Shown here: piece by piece, positions 10,466 to 22,016 of the stretch
How positions within the stretch are numbered: the stretch's first letter is position 1
Layout: each line of letters opens with the position of its first letter
Assembly: GCA_943737045.1 (NCBI GenBank)
Contig: CALSFV010000292.1
Span: forward strand, 62,001 to 126,000
DNA from: Parapristionchus giblindavisi
Lineage: Eukaryota > Nematoda > Chromadorea > Rhabditida > Diplogasteridae
DNA: 64,000 bases
Direction: 5' to 3'
Program-made: the position numbers and the translations under genes
The notes under the pieces: model-generated
The model's input: the letters and a program-made list of their open reading frames with translations, nothing else
Told to the model about the DNA's origin: nothing
Databases searched by the model: none

Positions 10466-13400
10466 TCACTTGTTGAATACGATATAAACCGCTGGGTTAA
10501 CCGCGTTATATCCGATCCAGAAGAGATTGGAAAAGAGCTGAAAGAACAACATATCGTTGTCAGAGTTATCGTGAAATATCGAATTATGTGTAAATGTTTC
10601 CAAATTTTACTCTCCGCTCTGACAACGTTCTCTCGTGGACAAAGAAAGCGAGAGAGCCTGGCCAGAGCGGATTGTTTCAAATCAGATTGGGTTCCCCTTA
10701 ACAGAAAGATCGACGATCTCTTCACGAAACAATATGTACATCTCAGAGAAAAGATATGATAGGAAAAGATCATTAAAGGTGCATAAAATTAGCCTGGGGC
10801 GTGCCTTTAAGTTAAAGCCTTTAAGTTATCTTTAAGCCTTTAAGTTATATTTAAGCCTTTAAGTTATCTTTAAGCCTTTAAGTTATCTTTAAGCCTTTAA
10901 GTTATCTTCATAAGTTTTGCTTTATACGCACTATTCTTTGAAAAGATGTAGGTTTTATCCGGATAACTTAAATTTTTTTCGATCGGATTATTTTTGTTGT
11001 GCGTTATAATGTATACTTCAGCGTAATCGTTCCACTTTACGGCGAAATATATGACGTTCCAGTAAATCCACGCGATCACCATATACAAAACTATAACGAA
11101 TACCTGAAAACATCATCCTTTGAACTTTTGGGGGGGGGGGGTAAACGTGTATTTTCGCAGAATCCATTCAATTTCGAGATAATATTCGATATAATTTGAC
11201 ACTTTGAACCCCGTGTCAACAACATAAAGTAGGCAATCATGTTGTTTATAGTTATCGGGATTTCTTAAGAAGACGGGGTAAAGACGTATGTACCCACTAC
11301 GTGAGAAACTAACTTGCAGTGTGAGAAGAAAATCGCGTCGACAAAGGTGACTTCCCATCTAGAAACGAATCAGTGCATCTTGATCACATTTATCCCCTTT
11401 TTTGGACTAATCATCATTTTGACTAATTTGGAAACCAAAAACTTCCCGCAATCGGGATATCTCAAACATTTCACAAACACGAGAAAGCTCTCAGTGAAGA
11501 GCAAATAATGTTGTTTTAGAAGTAGTGTTACCTGTTGCTTCAAGAAGTAGAATATCACTCCATAGCAGCAGATACAGATCGCTAGAAAGTTTTATTTATT
11601 TATTTATTCCATCAAGTATACATAGTATCAAGTATACATAGTATCAAGTATACATAGTACATAGTTTACATAGTTTATGATGCTACATAATGGTTTTTTT
11701 GGTAGCAATATGAGAATTGTTAGTTACACCAACCAGCCGCTACGAGATTCAGGTTTTCATCGACGAACGCAATGTAATAGGATATTGGCAGATCAAAGTT
11801 GTAGTTCCATTCTCTGTGTTCTATCTGAAAACGAGAAGTTTATCATGGAACTAAATTCAGAGATTCCTTGAATATCGTAACTAATTCAGGTTTTCTTGAT
11901 TGAAGCTTACCCAATATACAAATGGACAAATCGACAAGAAGAAAATAAAAATCGCCAGCCAAATCAAATATATGACAAGAACTATTATCTGAAACGGAAA
12001 CATGTGCATGATTTTGAATAAAACAAAGAATTACGCGTAAATACTTCCAGCACAAGTATTTCTCAGAGAAATGAGGACTGGTAATGGTGAGACAACGATG
12101 AATTGTTAATAATATTGTCAGTAGAAGCATCGGAAACCATGGAGAGTTTAGCAATGCTCCGATTACCTCAAAATATTTATTAATTATTTAATTTAATTTA
12201 ATTTATTTTGGTGTATACCAATTTTCGGAACTCACTACATTCAACCAGTCTGGAATCTCTTCAATCAAGAAAATATCTATGACAGGAGTTGTCGCATGCA
12301 TGAATAGTTGGAGGATATCGCAGAAACCTATCTGCAAGTATCATTTCGAAATAGCATGATACAATTTCACATAAATATAGCTTCCAGAATTCAGCACAAG
12401 CCACACTGCCAGCTAATTTGACTCTCCTGCTCTGGCAACGCTTGCTCGCAGACAAAGAAAGCGAGAGAGTATGGCCAGATCGGAAAGTTTCAAATCAACT
12501 CAGGAGCAGTCTCTTTATTTCAAATACTATTAATAATAATATAATTATATGTTTTTTTATTCTGTACGATACAGGACTGATTGTTCGTATCTCTAAAAGA
12601 AATATCTGACCCGAATCATGATTCGATATGCCATGATTGATGTGAATTCTCGGTCAAAAAGGAAAACCTGAAATATATTTACGAAATTATAAGAAGGGAA
12701 ACGAGGATATATGGGTGTGATTCTAATACGGAGAACAATGCATCATTCTGTTCTCTACTATATTCGAGAGGCTGGCAGCGTAGACCGTTTTGCTCTGTGG
12801 TTAGTATCCAGCGCTTAGAAGCGCGCCATGCGAATTCGATCTCCGTATTCTACTATCCATATATTATAGAATTAAAACTGTCCGGACAATACAAATTCCG
12901 CTCTTTGCCGCGCAATACTCTAACTCCGCCCACTTATTCGCGCAACATTTCATTTTCGCTTATTTTATCGAATTTTATCGCGCTTTCTCGTCATTTCATT
13001 GAGCTTTCAGCAAGTATAAAATTATATGCATTTACAAAACGTTCGGAAAAACCTCCCGAAATTTGGCGAAAATTTTGGAGTGCGTTTTTCTCAACGGTGG
13101 AGAAGTTTACTAAGTTCGGTTTTTGCGTGGTGTATGCAAAACTTTTGTAATTCTATAATATTGCTCTTTCGAATGCGAGAATTCGCGCCTTTTCCTGCTC
13201 TTGCATGGCCCTTCGAGGGTCGCTTAAAGCGTCAATAAAATTTTAATATACATAGACTCGCACTCTCATAATCAGTAAATATACGATGAGTGACGTTCCT
13301 GCTACGATACTCTTGACAATTCCGGCCGATATAACAAATACAACGTCTTCATCTTCTGAAAAAATGTAATCTTTGATCTTTCTATTAAGTTGAATTTGCG

Positions 13401-13469
13401 AAATTCGATAACCTTACCATTATCCGAGTATCCTCCCGTTGATGTGAAATGAAGCAAATGCTTCCCCAT
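10466..13469 (-). CDS. 7TM chemoreceptor-like GPCR, complete
   Basis: Ten exons join in phase to about 268 residues: 13418-13469 (start MGKHLLHF), 13252-13355 (TM1), 12236-12331 (TM2), 12035-12166 (TM3), 11911-11988 (TM4), 11734-11824, 11532-11581 (TM5), 11314-11358 (third loop), 11017-11103 (TM6) and 10466-10537 (TM7 and stop). TM3 ends in LLTIHRCLTITSP, the position of the DRY-type motif. TM7 has NPAVYIVFNK. The start ATG follows a TTTCCAG acceptor, consistent with trans-splicing. The first loop between TM1 and TM2 is very short here, so one small exon may be missing; a candidate near 12366-12410 abuts a MITE. It is a paralogue of the gene at 82-4070 in opposite orientation. It is likely a sensory-neuron receptor; the exact nematode subfamily is not assigned. 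Confidence 0.78.
10594..10700. mobile_element. M1 MITE, degenerate
   Basis: Arms ACTCTCCGCTCTGACAACG and GGCCAGAGCGGATTGTTTCA around GTGGACAAAGAAAGCGAGAG. It lies in the TM6-TM7 intron of the receptor gene. A further M1 end fragment lies at about 10786-10812. Confidence 0.65.
10801..10918. repeat. 19-bp minisatellite
   Basis: About six copies of TTTAAGTTATCTTTAAGCC, apparently grown out of the end of an M1 fragment (GTGCCTTTAAG). Confidence 0.8.
11586..11660 (-). mobile_element. LINE 3' tail fragment (inverted) with short tandem repeat
   Basis: TTTATTTATTTATTCCATCA is the reverse complement of the retrotransposon terminus near 9 kb. It is followed by CAAGTATACATAGTAT repeats. It lies in a receptor intron. 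Confidence 0.55.
12404..12518. mobile_element. M1 MITE, degenerate
   Basis: Arms AGCTAATTTGACTCTCCTGC and GATCGGAAAGTTTCAAATCA. It lies in the TM1-TM2 intron and ends where a candidate small receptor exon would begin. Confidence 0.6.
12771..12850 (+). repeat. tRNA-like (SINE-type) sequence, degenerate
   Basis: TTTGCTCTGTGGTTAGTATC resembles box A and GCGAATTCGATCTCCG resembles box B at tRNA spacing. The preceding ATTCGAGAGGCTGGCAGC also precedes the related sequence at 53.2 kb, so this is a dispersed element rather than a tRNA gene. No cloverleaf acceptor stem forms. Confidence 0.45.
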
Positions 13470-14961
13470 CCTGGAAATTATTTTTATTTAGCATACATCA
13501 TAATGATTCAACAGGCATAATAACACAAATTTGCACGATGAGAAATAAAAAGCTATGGTCAGAAATGTGTTAATATTATCAGAAATCCCCGGAAAACCCT
13601 TCAAAAATGTGTGACAGAATATAAGTGAAACCACGAAATAGTAAGCGAAAATAGGAATTTCATCTCGAAAGGTTAAAGTACTTACAATTAATCACAAATT
13701 CTCAAGTGTTCATTAACAAGAATGATTCGCATGAAAACATTGGAAGAACAGAGAGATCTCGATTGACAAGTGTATAATTATGACGCCGTTTCTGTGAGAA
13801 AACGTAGGGCCGTAAATCAAATCCTTCAACATGGTTTTAGCTCGCCTTTTGCATACCCAATAGGATGACCATGATTGGTGCAAACTACAAACAAAATTTA
13901 TTTTTAATTTTTTACCACCGCCTGGTTCCTATAAAGTGCCGACGACCACCAACCATGGTCATCATATGCAAAAGGCGATCTAATACCATTCTAAATTATT
14001 TGGGCCTGACATGCGCCAAATTTGGAGGGTTCTTATGGAAAGTGCGTTTTGTTTTATATGACAAGATACAATCTAATTGTAAAAGAACTTTGATAGCAAG
14101 TGACAATCATGACTAGCCCACGCTTCCTCTGCCTCATAGAGACCGAGGAATGGCGTAGAGGTAACGGAATTCAGGGTATACACATCCACTGATTCGAGTT
14201 CCTCCTATGCATCAATGAAATTGCCGCTACGCAGTTAAATTGGTTTAGTCATAAATACCACATCTTAAAGGTACTTTCGTCCTTTCTCACTTTTGCGACA
14301 TTTCGTCAAATGCGTAATACATTAGGTTAATACACTTACGCTGCACTTTGAGTATGTGTCTGGAATTCGGTTGAAATCTGACAAAAAACGTAGAAAATGA
14401 CCATGAAATTTTATAATGGCGTAGATAATAATAATTATTATTATTATATTTAGTCCTCTATTTCTTTGCATGTGAAAGTTGATGCAAATAAAATAAGAAT
14501 ATTTCAAAACTTAAGAAAATTAATTTTAATTCTGCTAATTATTCTCGGAAACGTCTTTCACATAGAGCTCATTATTCTGAACACTACGTATTGAACTGAA
14601 GGCTGAGTGGTGTCGTGCCAAAAATTACGGCAAAAATAATAATAGTAATATAATTTATTGCATCTTGAGAAAAATGAAAAAAAGAGAGGGATATTTAAAT
14701 TATAAAGTGGTTCAGATATTAAAACAAAAAGGTGAGGCGAAATAGTGTGATTAATGGAACTTTATGTTTTATTTCCAATAAATCTAATCGGAAATCGCTC
14801 GAACCTGCTGCCACAAGGTAACTAGCAAGAAACAAATAGAAGTGTAACTCTGATCTCCGTGCAACACGTGTGAAAGCGAATGAACAGAGTACATAAAGGG
14901 ATATGAATGAGAGTTGATTGCAAGGATAGATCGAGAGCGGAGATAACGAGTTGAGATTTTG
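13470..14961. other. Intergenic with a small inverted repeat
   Basis: No gene is supported. An inverted repeat at about 13828-13984 pairs GCTCGCCTTTTGCATACCC and ATGACCATGATTGGTG with their complements (AACCATGGTCATCATATGCA, AAAAGGCGATC), probably a MITE. Confidence 0.45.
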
Positions 14962-15085
14962 ATTAAAGGGAGCTGAACCTATCTCAATGTTCTCTTCGAC
15001 TCGCAATGCTCTCTCGTTGTTAGAAAACAGAGAAATAGTGTGCGCTATGAAGAGACCATTGAGAGAGGTTGCGCTCCCTTTAAAA
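14962..15085. mobile_element. Palindromic MITE, family M2
   Basis: The arms start ATTAAAGGGAGCTGAACCTA and end GAGGTTGCGCTCCCTTTAAA. The core GCTCTCTCGTTGTTAGAAAA is in reverse orientation relative to the copy at 795. Confidence 0.75.
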
Positions 15086-15744
15086 TGGTTCTAAAACGAT
15101 CACATCGTACAATGTTGTCTAAATTTTGTTTTTTTAAAGTTTTTCGGTAAACGTGTCGTGTTTTTTCGTGTTTTCGCGAAATAACACATACACGCAAGCT
15201 GATGAATGGTCTTTTTTTAAATCAAAATGAATTATTTTTAATTAATTTAATTAATTAATTAATCATAAAATAAGATGATTAAAATGAATTATCGTTATTT
15301 ACATTGGCACCCTTTTTGGAATCCCATTTAGCGAAGTTTGCATATATGAGCGATTTGAATTATTGATTTTATCGAAGCTCATAAACATTGAGATTTGTTA
15401 GCAACGGTAGCTTATGAGATGCAGACGATATATGCGGGGATTTTTGACCATTACCATGTGAGAGAAAACCCTGAGATACTGTCTGTCATATTAGCCAACG
15501 TGAATCTTTTTCGCAATACACACACACAGCATCAGAGTATACACCACACGCTGTCCATTTATCAATCATCGTTTACATCAACACACATAATGGTTAGCGG
15601 TGATAGAGGGGCTGGGGATGGGGATGTGAACCCCAAGAGGAGACGTCGTCACTCTTTCTTCTCTTCCTCTTCCTTATCACCCTCCCTGTAACGATTAGTG
15701 ATTGATTTAGGCCTCGATTGAACTTATGATATACGGTAAATCAC
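15086..15744. other. Intergenic, no gene recognised
   Basis: AT-rich sequence with a TTAATTAATTAA run near 15240-15265 and a CACACA/ACACAC patch. The small plus-strand ORF at 15395 has no coding features. Confidence 0.4.
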
Positions 15745-17702
15745 TTACTTCTTCTCTTCTTCTTCTTTCTTTTCACCATCTCCATCCTTTTTCTCATCTT
15801 CTTTTTCCTCTTTTTTGTCTTCCTCTTTTTCTTCTTTCTTAGGAGTGTCCTTCTCCTTTTTCGGTTCTTTCTCCTCCTTCTTTTCTACTTTCTTCTCCTC
15901 CTTCTTTTCTTCCTTCTTCTCTTCCTTCTTCTCCTCCTAAATTAATCAATGATCGATAACAAATCGAAACTACAGTATCCGATCGATACGTGATGCCCAA
16001 ACGCCTAACCTTCTTCGGGTTTCTTTCGGGTTTCTGCAAGAAAGCAACTGATTACGGTATTTAATAAATCGATAATCTTCCAGACTATCGTGTACCAACC
16101 GGAGTATTGTTTTCATCGGTTACTGGAGTGACCAGCATATTCTCGACGACAATGTCATCCTGAAATCCAGGGAATTGGCGGCAAATTTGAAATTCGAATT
16201 CGACCTTTTTTTCATCCTTCTTATCATCTTTCTTGTCCTTCTTTTCGTCCTTATTCGCTTTCTTTTCTTCTTTCTTCTCCTCCTTCTTTTCATCCTAAAT
16301 AAATCAATAATTATTCGACGCTACAGTATCCCATGATCCCTCCACAATCGCCGAACCTTCTTATCCTTTCGTTCGGGTTTCTGCAAGAAAGTAGCATTTT
16401 TCAGAATTCAATAAATCAATAATCTTTTCGGACTACCGTATACCTACCGGAGTTGCATCCTCGTCGGTAACCGGTGTGACAAGTATGTTCTCTACGATAC
16501 CGTCGTCCTGAAAATCAGGGAATTGGCGGCAAATTTAATATTTGAAATTCGACCTTCTTTTCATCCTTTGACTTCTTTTCTTCCTCTTTCGACTTCGGCT
16601 TTTCCTTTTTAGATTCTTTCTTTGATTTCTTAAAATAACAAATATTCATGGTGCTTTGAAGGGAATCCGAGACTAATCTACATGTCCCGAAAAAATGGCA
16701 AAAATATGATCCTTGGAGAGATTTGAACCTACCCAATCGTTAGCCAACCATGTACACATAACCGCTACATTTTTTCTCACACCATCCATGGTATTTGTTC
16801 ACTCCATCTTTTACCTTTTCTTTCTCGGACTTCTTCGACTTTTCTTTCTCTTTCTTCGACTTCTCCTTCTTAGACTTCTTTTCTTCCGACTTAGGTTTCT
16901 CATCTTCCTTTTGCTCCTGAAAATCAATGCTAAAGTTGCCATAAACTACAGTATCCTTATTAAACAATACTATAGAACAATCCTATACATTGTAATCGAC
17001 GGCACTACTTCAGAAAAAAACACCTGAGCAGTCCAAAATATCTAGTCTAAAAGACCCTTTCCTTTGTGTTTTTTTTATTATTTCGCATTCTTTTGGGATG
17101 GTCCCGTGTTCTAAAGTAGTGCCTGATCGACTATACCTCCTTTCCTACTTTCTTCTTTTCTTCTTTCTTGTCATCATCTTTCTTTTCCTCTTCCTTTTTC
17201 TCTTCTCCTTCCTTCTTCTCCTCTTCCTTCTTCTCTTCCTCCTTCTTCTCGACCTCCTTCTTCTTCTCTTTCTTTTCTTCCTCCTTCGTTTCTGGAGCTG
17301 CAGGTGCTGCGGGTGCAGGAGCAACGGGAGCTGCGGGAGCTGCAGGAGCACTAGGAGCTGGAGCCTTAGGTGGTGCTGCTCCGGGCTTCATGACTGTGCA
17401 TGCAGGTTTTGTAGTTGTAAGATTCTTTTTTGGAGGAGTTTTCTGAAATAAATAAAGTTCAATTCTGCAGATCAACGAATAGAAACGCAACCATGCAATG
17501 AAATTAACCATATCCAAAAATGGTTAACTCGTAAATAACCAAAACTTAATCACTATTGTATTAATGTGATTATGAACATTTATATTTGATGGAATAAATA
17601 AATAAATAAATAAATAAATATTGATTACCGTACCTTCTTGCCTCCACATCCAGTTATAATAATTGCCAAGGGCAGTAGGAAAACGATGAGATAGAGGAAC
17701 AT
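15745..17702 (-). CDS. Lys/Glu-rich secreted or membrane-anchored protein, ten exons with duplicated cassettes
   Basis: Exons are 17634-17702, 17149-17442, 16815-16916, 16554-16628, 16448-16507, 16357-16380, 16205-16294, 16100-16159, 16010-16033 and 15745-15936. All junctions are phase 0, giving 329 residues. Residues 1-18 are hydrophobic (MFLYLIVFLLPLAIIITG), followed by CGGKK, so the protein is probably secreted or anchored. A Pro/Ala stretch (APAPSAPAAP...) follows, then long Lys/Glu tracts. A three-exon cassette occurs twice: a charged exon (25-30 aa), a 20-aa exon (ENILVTPVTDEDATP and ENMLVTPVTDENNTP) and an 8-aa exon (KPERKDKK, KPERNPKK). The start follows a CTTTCAG acceptor (17711-17717), perhaps trans-spliced. 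Several donors are weak (GTCGAA, GTTCGG) but used consistently in both cassettes. I do not recognise a family; a structural or low-complexity role is possible. Confidence 0.75.
16711..16790 (-). repeat. tRNA-like sequence in an intron
   Basis: On the minus strand, GTAGCGGTTATGTGTACATG and, downstream, AGGTTCAAATCTCTCC resemble box A and box B regions. No intact cloverleaf is visible. It replaces the place where a third copy of the 20-aa exon would be expected in the Lys/Glu-rich gene. Confidence 0.35.
17560..17625 (+). mobile_element. LINE 3' end fragment
   Basis: TGTGATTATGAACATTTATA followed by TTGATGGAATAAATAAATAA matches the 3' end of the retrotransposon remnant at 8.9-9.0 kb. It lies in the first intron of the Lys/Glu-rich gene. 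Confidence 0.65.
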
Positions 17703-17739
17703 GCTATGGGCTTTCTGAAAGACCATTAGTTAAGCTAGT

Positions 17740-18578
17740 TAAGAGTTAAGTTAGTTAGTTAGTTAGTTGGTTTGCTAGTTAGTTAAGTCAGTAGTTAAGA
17801 CCGTTGGTTAACTATGGTTAACCAGATCGGGTCAATCAACCGGGATATTTGTATAAACCTTCCCTGAAGGAGAGGATATGAATATGCGGATAAATGGTGG
17901 TGTGGTTCTGAGGGTTTAGCACGGGGTGCGCGGATTGTGGGTGGGGTTAACCCATGGGAGGGGGTTAACCAAGGGGGAGGGGTTAACCCTGGGCAGTGGT
18001 TAACCAGGGGGGTAACCAATGGGAGGAGGGTACTGACCTCGATAGGAACAGGTGACAACAGTGAACGACCGCCCGCACTTGATCCGACGAAAACTATGAA
18101 ATGAGTGAAGGGTAAACGAAGAATTTAAAATGAAAAAAAGTCACTTGTCATGATTTCATTTGTATGTCACTATTGACCGCACAAAATACACTTGTTTATT
18201 TGCACGGCGATCTGATTGAGCAATTAGGAAACGTCGCCCATCTTGTAACTCATGAACCTTTCTGAAGATTTGGCCATAGATATTCAATAGATCTAGGGAA
18301 TTGTAGCACCAATTTTTGAAATGTAGCAGATTTCCCGAGATATGCGAAAAGGAAATATCGCTAATAAGCCGATCAGTTCGCTGTGATTTGGTACGAGAGT
18401 AGCCAGCGACAGCCACAATGTGTTTCTATGTTTAGATAGCACAAGTGAGGTAGCAGGTAGATCAGAGAGAGCGAGGAGGAAAGGGAGGAAAAACTGGGGA
18501 GTTGAGCAGCCAGTAGCAAGGCAATTACACAAGTACATTTTATACGGACAATATCTATAACATCGAGATAGCAAATCG
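17740..18578. other. Intergenic with TTAG and GGTTAACC-type repeats
   Basis: A TTAGTTAG-type run (17730-17800) and a G-rich patch with several GGTTAACC and GGGTTAACC motifs (17810-18020) are present. An inverted copy of the repeat at about 2.0 kb lies near 18365-18500. No gene is supported. Confidence 0.5.
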
Positions 18579-19074
18579 ATATAAGAGGCCTTAGAATAAG
18601 AAAGTGGCGTAGAATGAAAAAATCATGATTTTTGCCAATTTTGACGACGTCGTATGTGGCAGAAGGTGACTGACAATGTCGACGTGTTCATTGTTGGCAT
18701 TTCTATAAAGCTGTCTGTTTGCCAAATATGCAAAGTGTTTTATTGGCTCGTGAAATGCTAACCAAATTATAAAGCTTCATTATTGGCATTTTGTAAAATA
18801 CAATCAATGGACAAAAACGAAGACTGAAACATTGGCACAGAGGGTGAGAACAGATAATTGACAATAATGACGGGATCATAATTGGCACACAAAAGTTCAA
18901 CAAGACTATTTGAAAGATGACAAAGTTGCAGACGTCAATGTTGGCGATATTCTCAAAATGCCGTTTCGCCAATATATTCGAAGTCGTAATTGGCATTTTT
19001 CGGAAAATTTAATCATGCCAATAAAGCAATGATCGAATTAGGCAAGGTCAGGAAAATTCGGAAATGCCATTTTT

Positions 19075-19548
19075 GATGGCGTCATTATTGGCAGAAAGGC
19101 TTCACTCAGATTTTGCCAACATTGACGCCGTCATTATTGGCAAGAAAGGCTTCACTCAGATTGTGCCAACTTTGACGCCGTCATTATTGGGCCAAAAATG
19201 ACGCCGTCATTATTGGCCCAATTATGACGCCGTCATTATTGGCAGAAAGGCTTCACTCAGATTTTGCCAACATTGACGCCGTCATTATTGGCAGAAAGGC
19301 TTCACTCAGATTTTGCCAACATTGACGCCGTCATTATTGGGCCAAAAATGACGCCGTCATTATTGGCCCAATTATGACGCCGTCATTATTGGCAGAAAGG
19401 CTTCACTCAGATTTTGCCAACATTGACGCCGTCATTATTGGCAGAAAGGCTTCACTCAGATTTTGCCAACATTGACGCCGTCATTATTGGGCCAAAAATG
19501 ACGCCGTCATTATTGGCCCAATTTTGACGCCGTCATTATTGGCAACTT
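19075..19548. repeat. Minisatellite of TGACGCCGTCA / TTGGCA motifs, left arm
   Basis: Units contain TTGACGCCGTCATTATTGGC and AGAAAGGCTTCACTCAGATT, with shorter units TGGGCCAAAAATGACGCCG between them. TGACGCCGTCA is palindromic around its central base, and TTGGC/GCCAA half-sites flank it. Similar single motifs continue outward to about 18.6 kb. Confidence 0.85.
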
Positions 19549-20801
19549 TGACTACTATTAATGATTAAAATCTAAAAGGCAACAATTTAGCGTAGAGATA
19601 TTGCACGTGGTCTACGTGAGCAGGAAAGAGTGGAGAGATGGTAGGGATGAAATAGAAGTATGGGATGATAAAAAATCAATAATATATGATACAGTAAGAC
19701 AACATCCAATCGTGACTAAGGTAGTAATCAAGTAAGTGTGAAGTAGGACAGTAGGACACAAGGTGGAGATCAATAAAATATTATACTGTACAAGGGTGCA
19801 TTTGAACGGCGAGCTCGCTTCATTGAACGTTGAAGTCGCGGACTTATGTCTGGTGGGCGGCCGTGATGACCGGCTGGTCCTGAAACGAAAAAAACGTTTG
19901 ATTACTGTAGCCAACTAATCGATATTTCAATCAAGTACACTCGCTTAAAGAAGGGAACCCTCGAGTTTTTTCGTAACTAAACTGGTCAGGTTAAAGATCA
20001 CATCTTCCAGAATACAAAAACAATGTTTCAGAATACCGTAATCCAAGCTCAAAGTTCGTTGAAGTACCAAGGAAACACCAGGGAATGAACGATTTTTAAT
20101 ATTTTTCCACATCGTTGATCCCACGTTCTTCATTATAATATCCATACATTTTTGGTGCCCTCACCGAATTGTTTTTATATAGTTGGTCGATTTAGAAAAA
20201 TCGTTATTTTTCGCAAAAATTGTACACATATCTTTCACATAAAAATGAGCATTATATAGTGGGTCAACCCTGAAAATGCGCCGTATATCACGGATCTCCT
20301 GTAAGAATGAAAGAAGCCAACCGACAGTTTTAAATTTTATATCACCGATTTGGATGAAACTTGTTTGATTAATCGTAATGAGGGAAATGAGAAGGCTTAG
20401 GCACTTGATTTCGCCAAATTTGCATTTCTATCGATTTTTTGATCTACCACTTCGGGGAGCCATATCTCACTCAAATTTTGACCTAAAGCAAAATTTTTTT
20501 TGTCAATCGACTCGAAATGAACTAATCTTGAAGTTACTATGCGGAATGTATGGACGAAAACGCCATCTTCTACCTGTTTTCTTCGAAAAACTGATTTTTT
20601 CAGTACATTATGCTAATTTTCTCAAAATGTTTAAACAAAGGGTACGATTTTTATTCGCGATTCTGATTCCCCATCCCCGAATTGAGGTAAGCATATATTT
20701 CATAATCCGTAACTCACGACAAGCCATATCGATCCTCAGAGTGAACCCGGACTTTGTGGACCCGGAATTCCCAATTATGGTATACCAATCGAAAGATCTC
20801 G

Positions 20802-21425
20802 GGGGGCGCCCGTTTCGGCAACGAGTTATAAATCGGTTGGGAGAAGGTCTATGGAAACAAAAATTGCACCATTGTTATCAGTAGTGGTGTACGGTATGGT
20901 GCTACCGTAACCGTCGGGAATCGTGAACTGATTTTTTTAGTCGACCCATGACCCGGGGTTCATGGTTGAAAATGGCCGAAGTCGAAAAATTCATGATACT
21001 CCGAGACCAAATACTAGTTGCCATAATATCAACAGTGAGCCAACTTTTATCTTTATGGTTACCGTAACCCGAACTACCGTAATCAAACCGGGATTTGAAG
21101 CGCATTTGGCCATATTATTGCAGGTTACGGTAGCTAGATTACGGTAGTACGGGTTACGGTATCCATAAAGATAAAAGTTGGCTCACTATTGATATAATTG
21201 CAACTAGTATTTGATCTCGGGTCATCATGAATTTTTCGACTTTGGCCATTTTCAACGATGAACCCCGGGTCATGAGTCGACTAAAAAAAATCAGTTCACG
21301 ATTCCCGACGGTTACGGTAGCACCATACCGTACACCACTACTGATAACAATGGTACAACTTTTGTTTCCATAGACCATCTCCTAACCGATTTATAACTCG
21401 TTGCCGAAACGGGCGCCCCCCCCCC
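20802..21425. mobile_element. 0.6-kb inverted-repeat element with about 9-bp target duplication
   Basis: The ends GGGGGCGCCCGTTTCGGCAA and complement bound long arms sharing CGACGGTTACGGTAGCACCA. The flanking sequence AAGATCTCG is present on both sides (20793-20801 and 21426-21434) and occurs in the uninterrupted arm of the host element near 22338-22344. This marks a transposition event. A diverged relative of its interior lies inside the fold-back element at 31.5-33.7 kb. Confidence 0.75.
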
Positions 21426-21659
21426 AAGATCTCGACGAGCTCTATAACAATTACTTAACAGTAAAAGTCATGAAAGTTGACCGTTTTCAAGATATGCTTG
21501 AAAATCCGTTTTTGCACTACCAAATTGCTGTGCAATGTAATCGATTCGCAAAGGAACGTTCTTTGCTTTCTCCTTTGTGTTTTTGCACTCTTTCCTCCTT
21601 CCCTGACCCCTCTTCCCCTCTCTTTGCATGCAGTCAGTACTCTTCCAGCTTCATTCGAC

Positions 21660-22016
21660 ACTCGAATCTCCTCCAGCACATCGACTAGGGGGGAGCACAA
21701 TATCAGACCCGAGAAGATATCTCAGTACGATTTCGCCCTCGGTCTCTACAAGCGAAAGCTCGAGGAAGTGCAGCAAGGAGTAGGAATCTATCTTCTCGTT
21801 GAGTCTTTCAAGGAGTACCAGCAAGCTGCTGATCATCCCAAGCCGATGGGATGGGCACTGAGGATCACGAAGAAGGGAGGTAAGTACAACCAGAAGGCTG
21901 GATGATATGCTCATGGATTTGGTGGAGGAAGAGATTCAGACCGAGGAGGAGGTCGATGTGGAAGAGGATAATAGAGAGAGAGAGGGGAAGAGATAATCAC
22001 TGCTGAGGCTATCTAT
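21660..22016 (+). pseudogene. Degenerate coding-like segment in left arm
   Basis: The frame reads RPEKISQYDFALGLYKRKLE and continues through a segment with PKPMGWALRITKKGG. It stops near 21905 and appears to continue in another frame as an acidic stretch (LVEEEIQTEEEVDVEEDN) to a stop near 21996. Base composition is richer in GC than the surroundings. I do not recognise it; it may be a captured host fragment or a decayed transposon ORF. An identical mirror copy lies at about 26936-27292 on the minus strand. Confidence 0.4.

Noticed and set aside
16713..17451. Leu/Phe- and Ser/Phe-rich plus-strand ORFs
   Set aside because: They are antisense shadows of the Lys/Glu-rich exons.
20378..20884. 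168-residue plus-strand ORF and its mirror at 28066-28572
   Set aside because: It lies in non-coding arms of nested inverted repeats, has no recognisable motif, and its related copy in the other arm (22562-22792) is broken.
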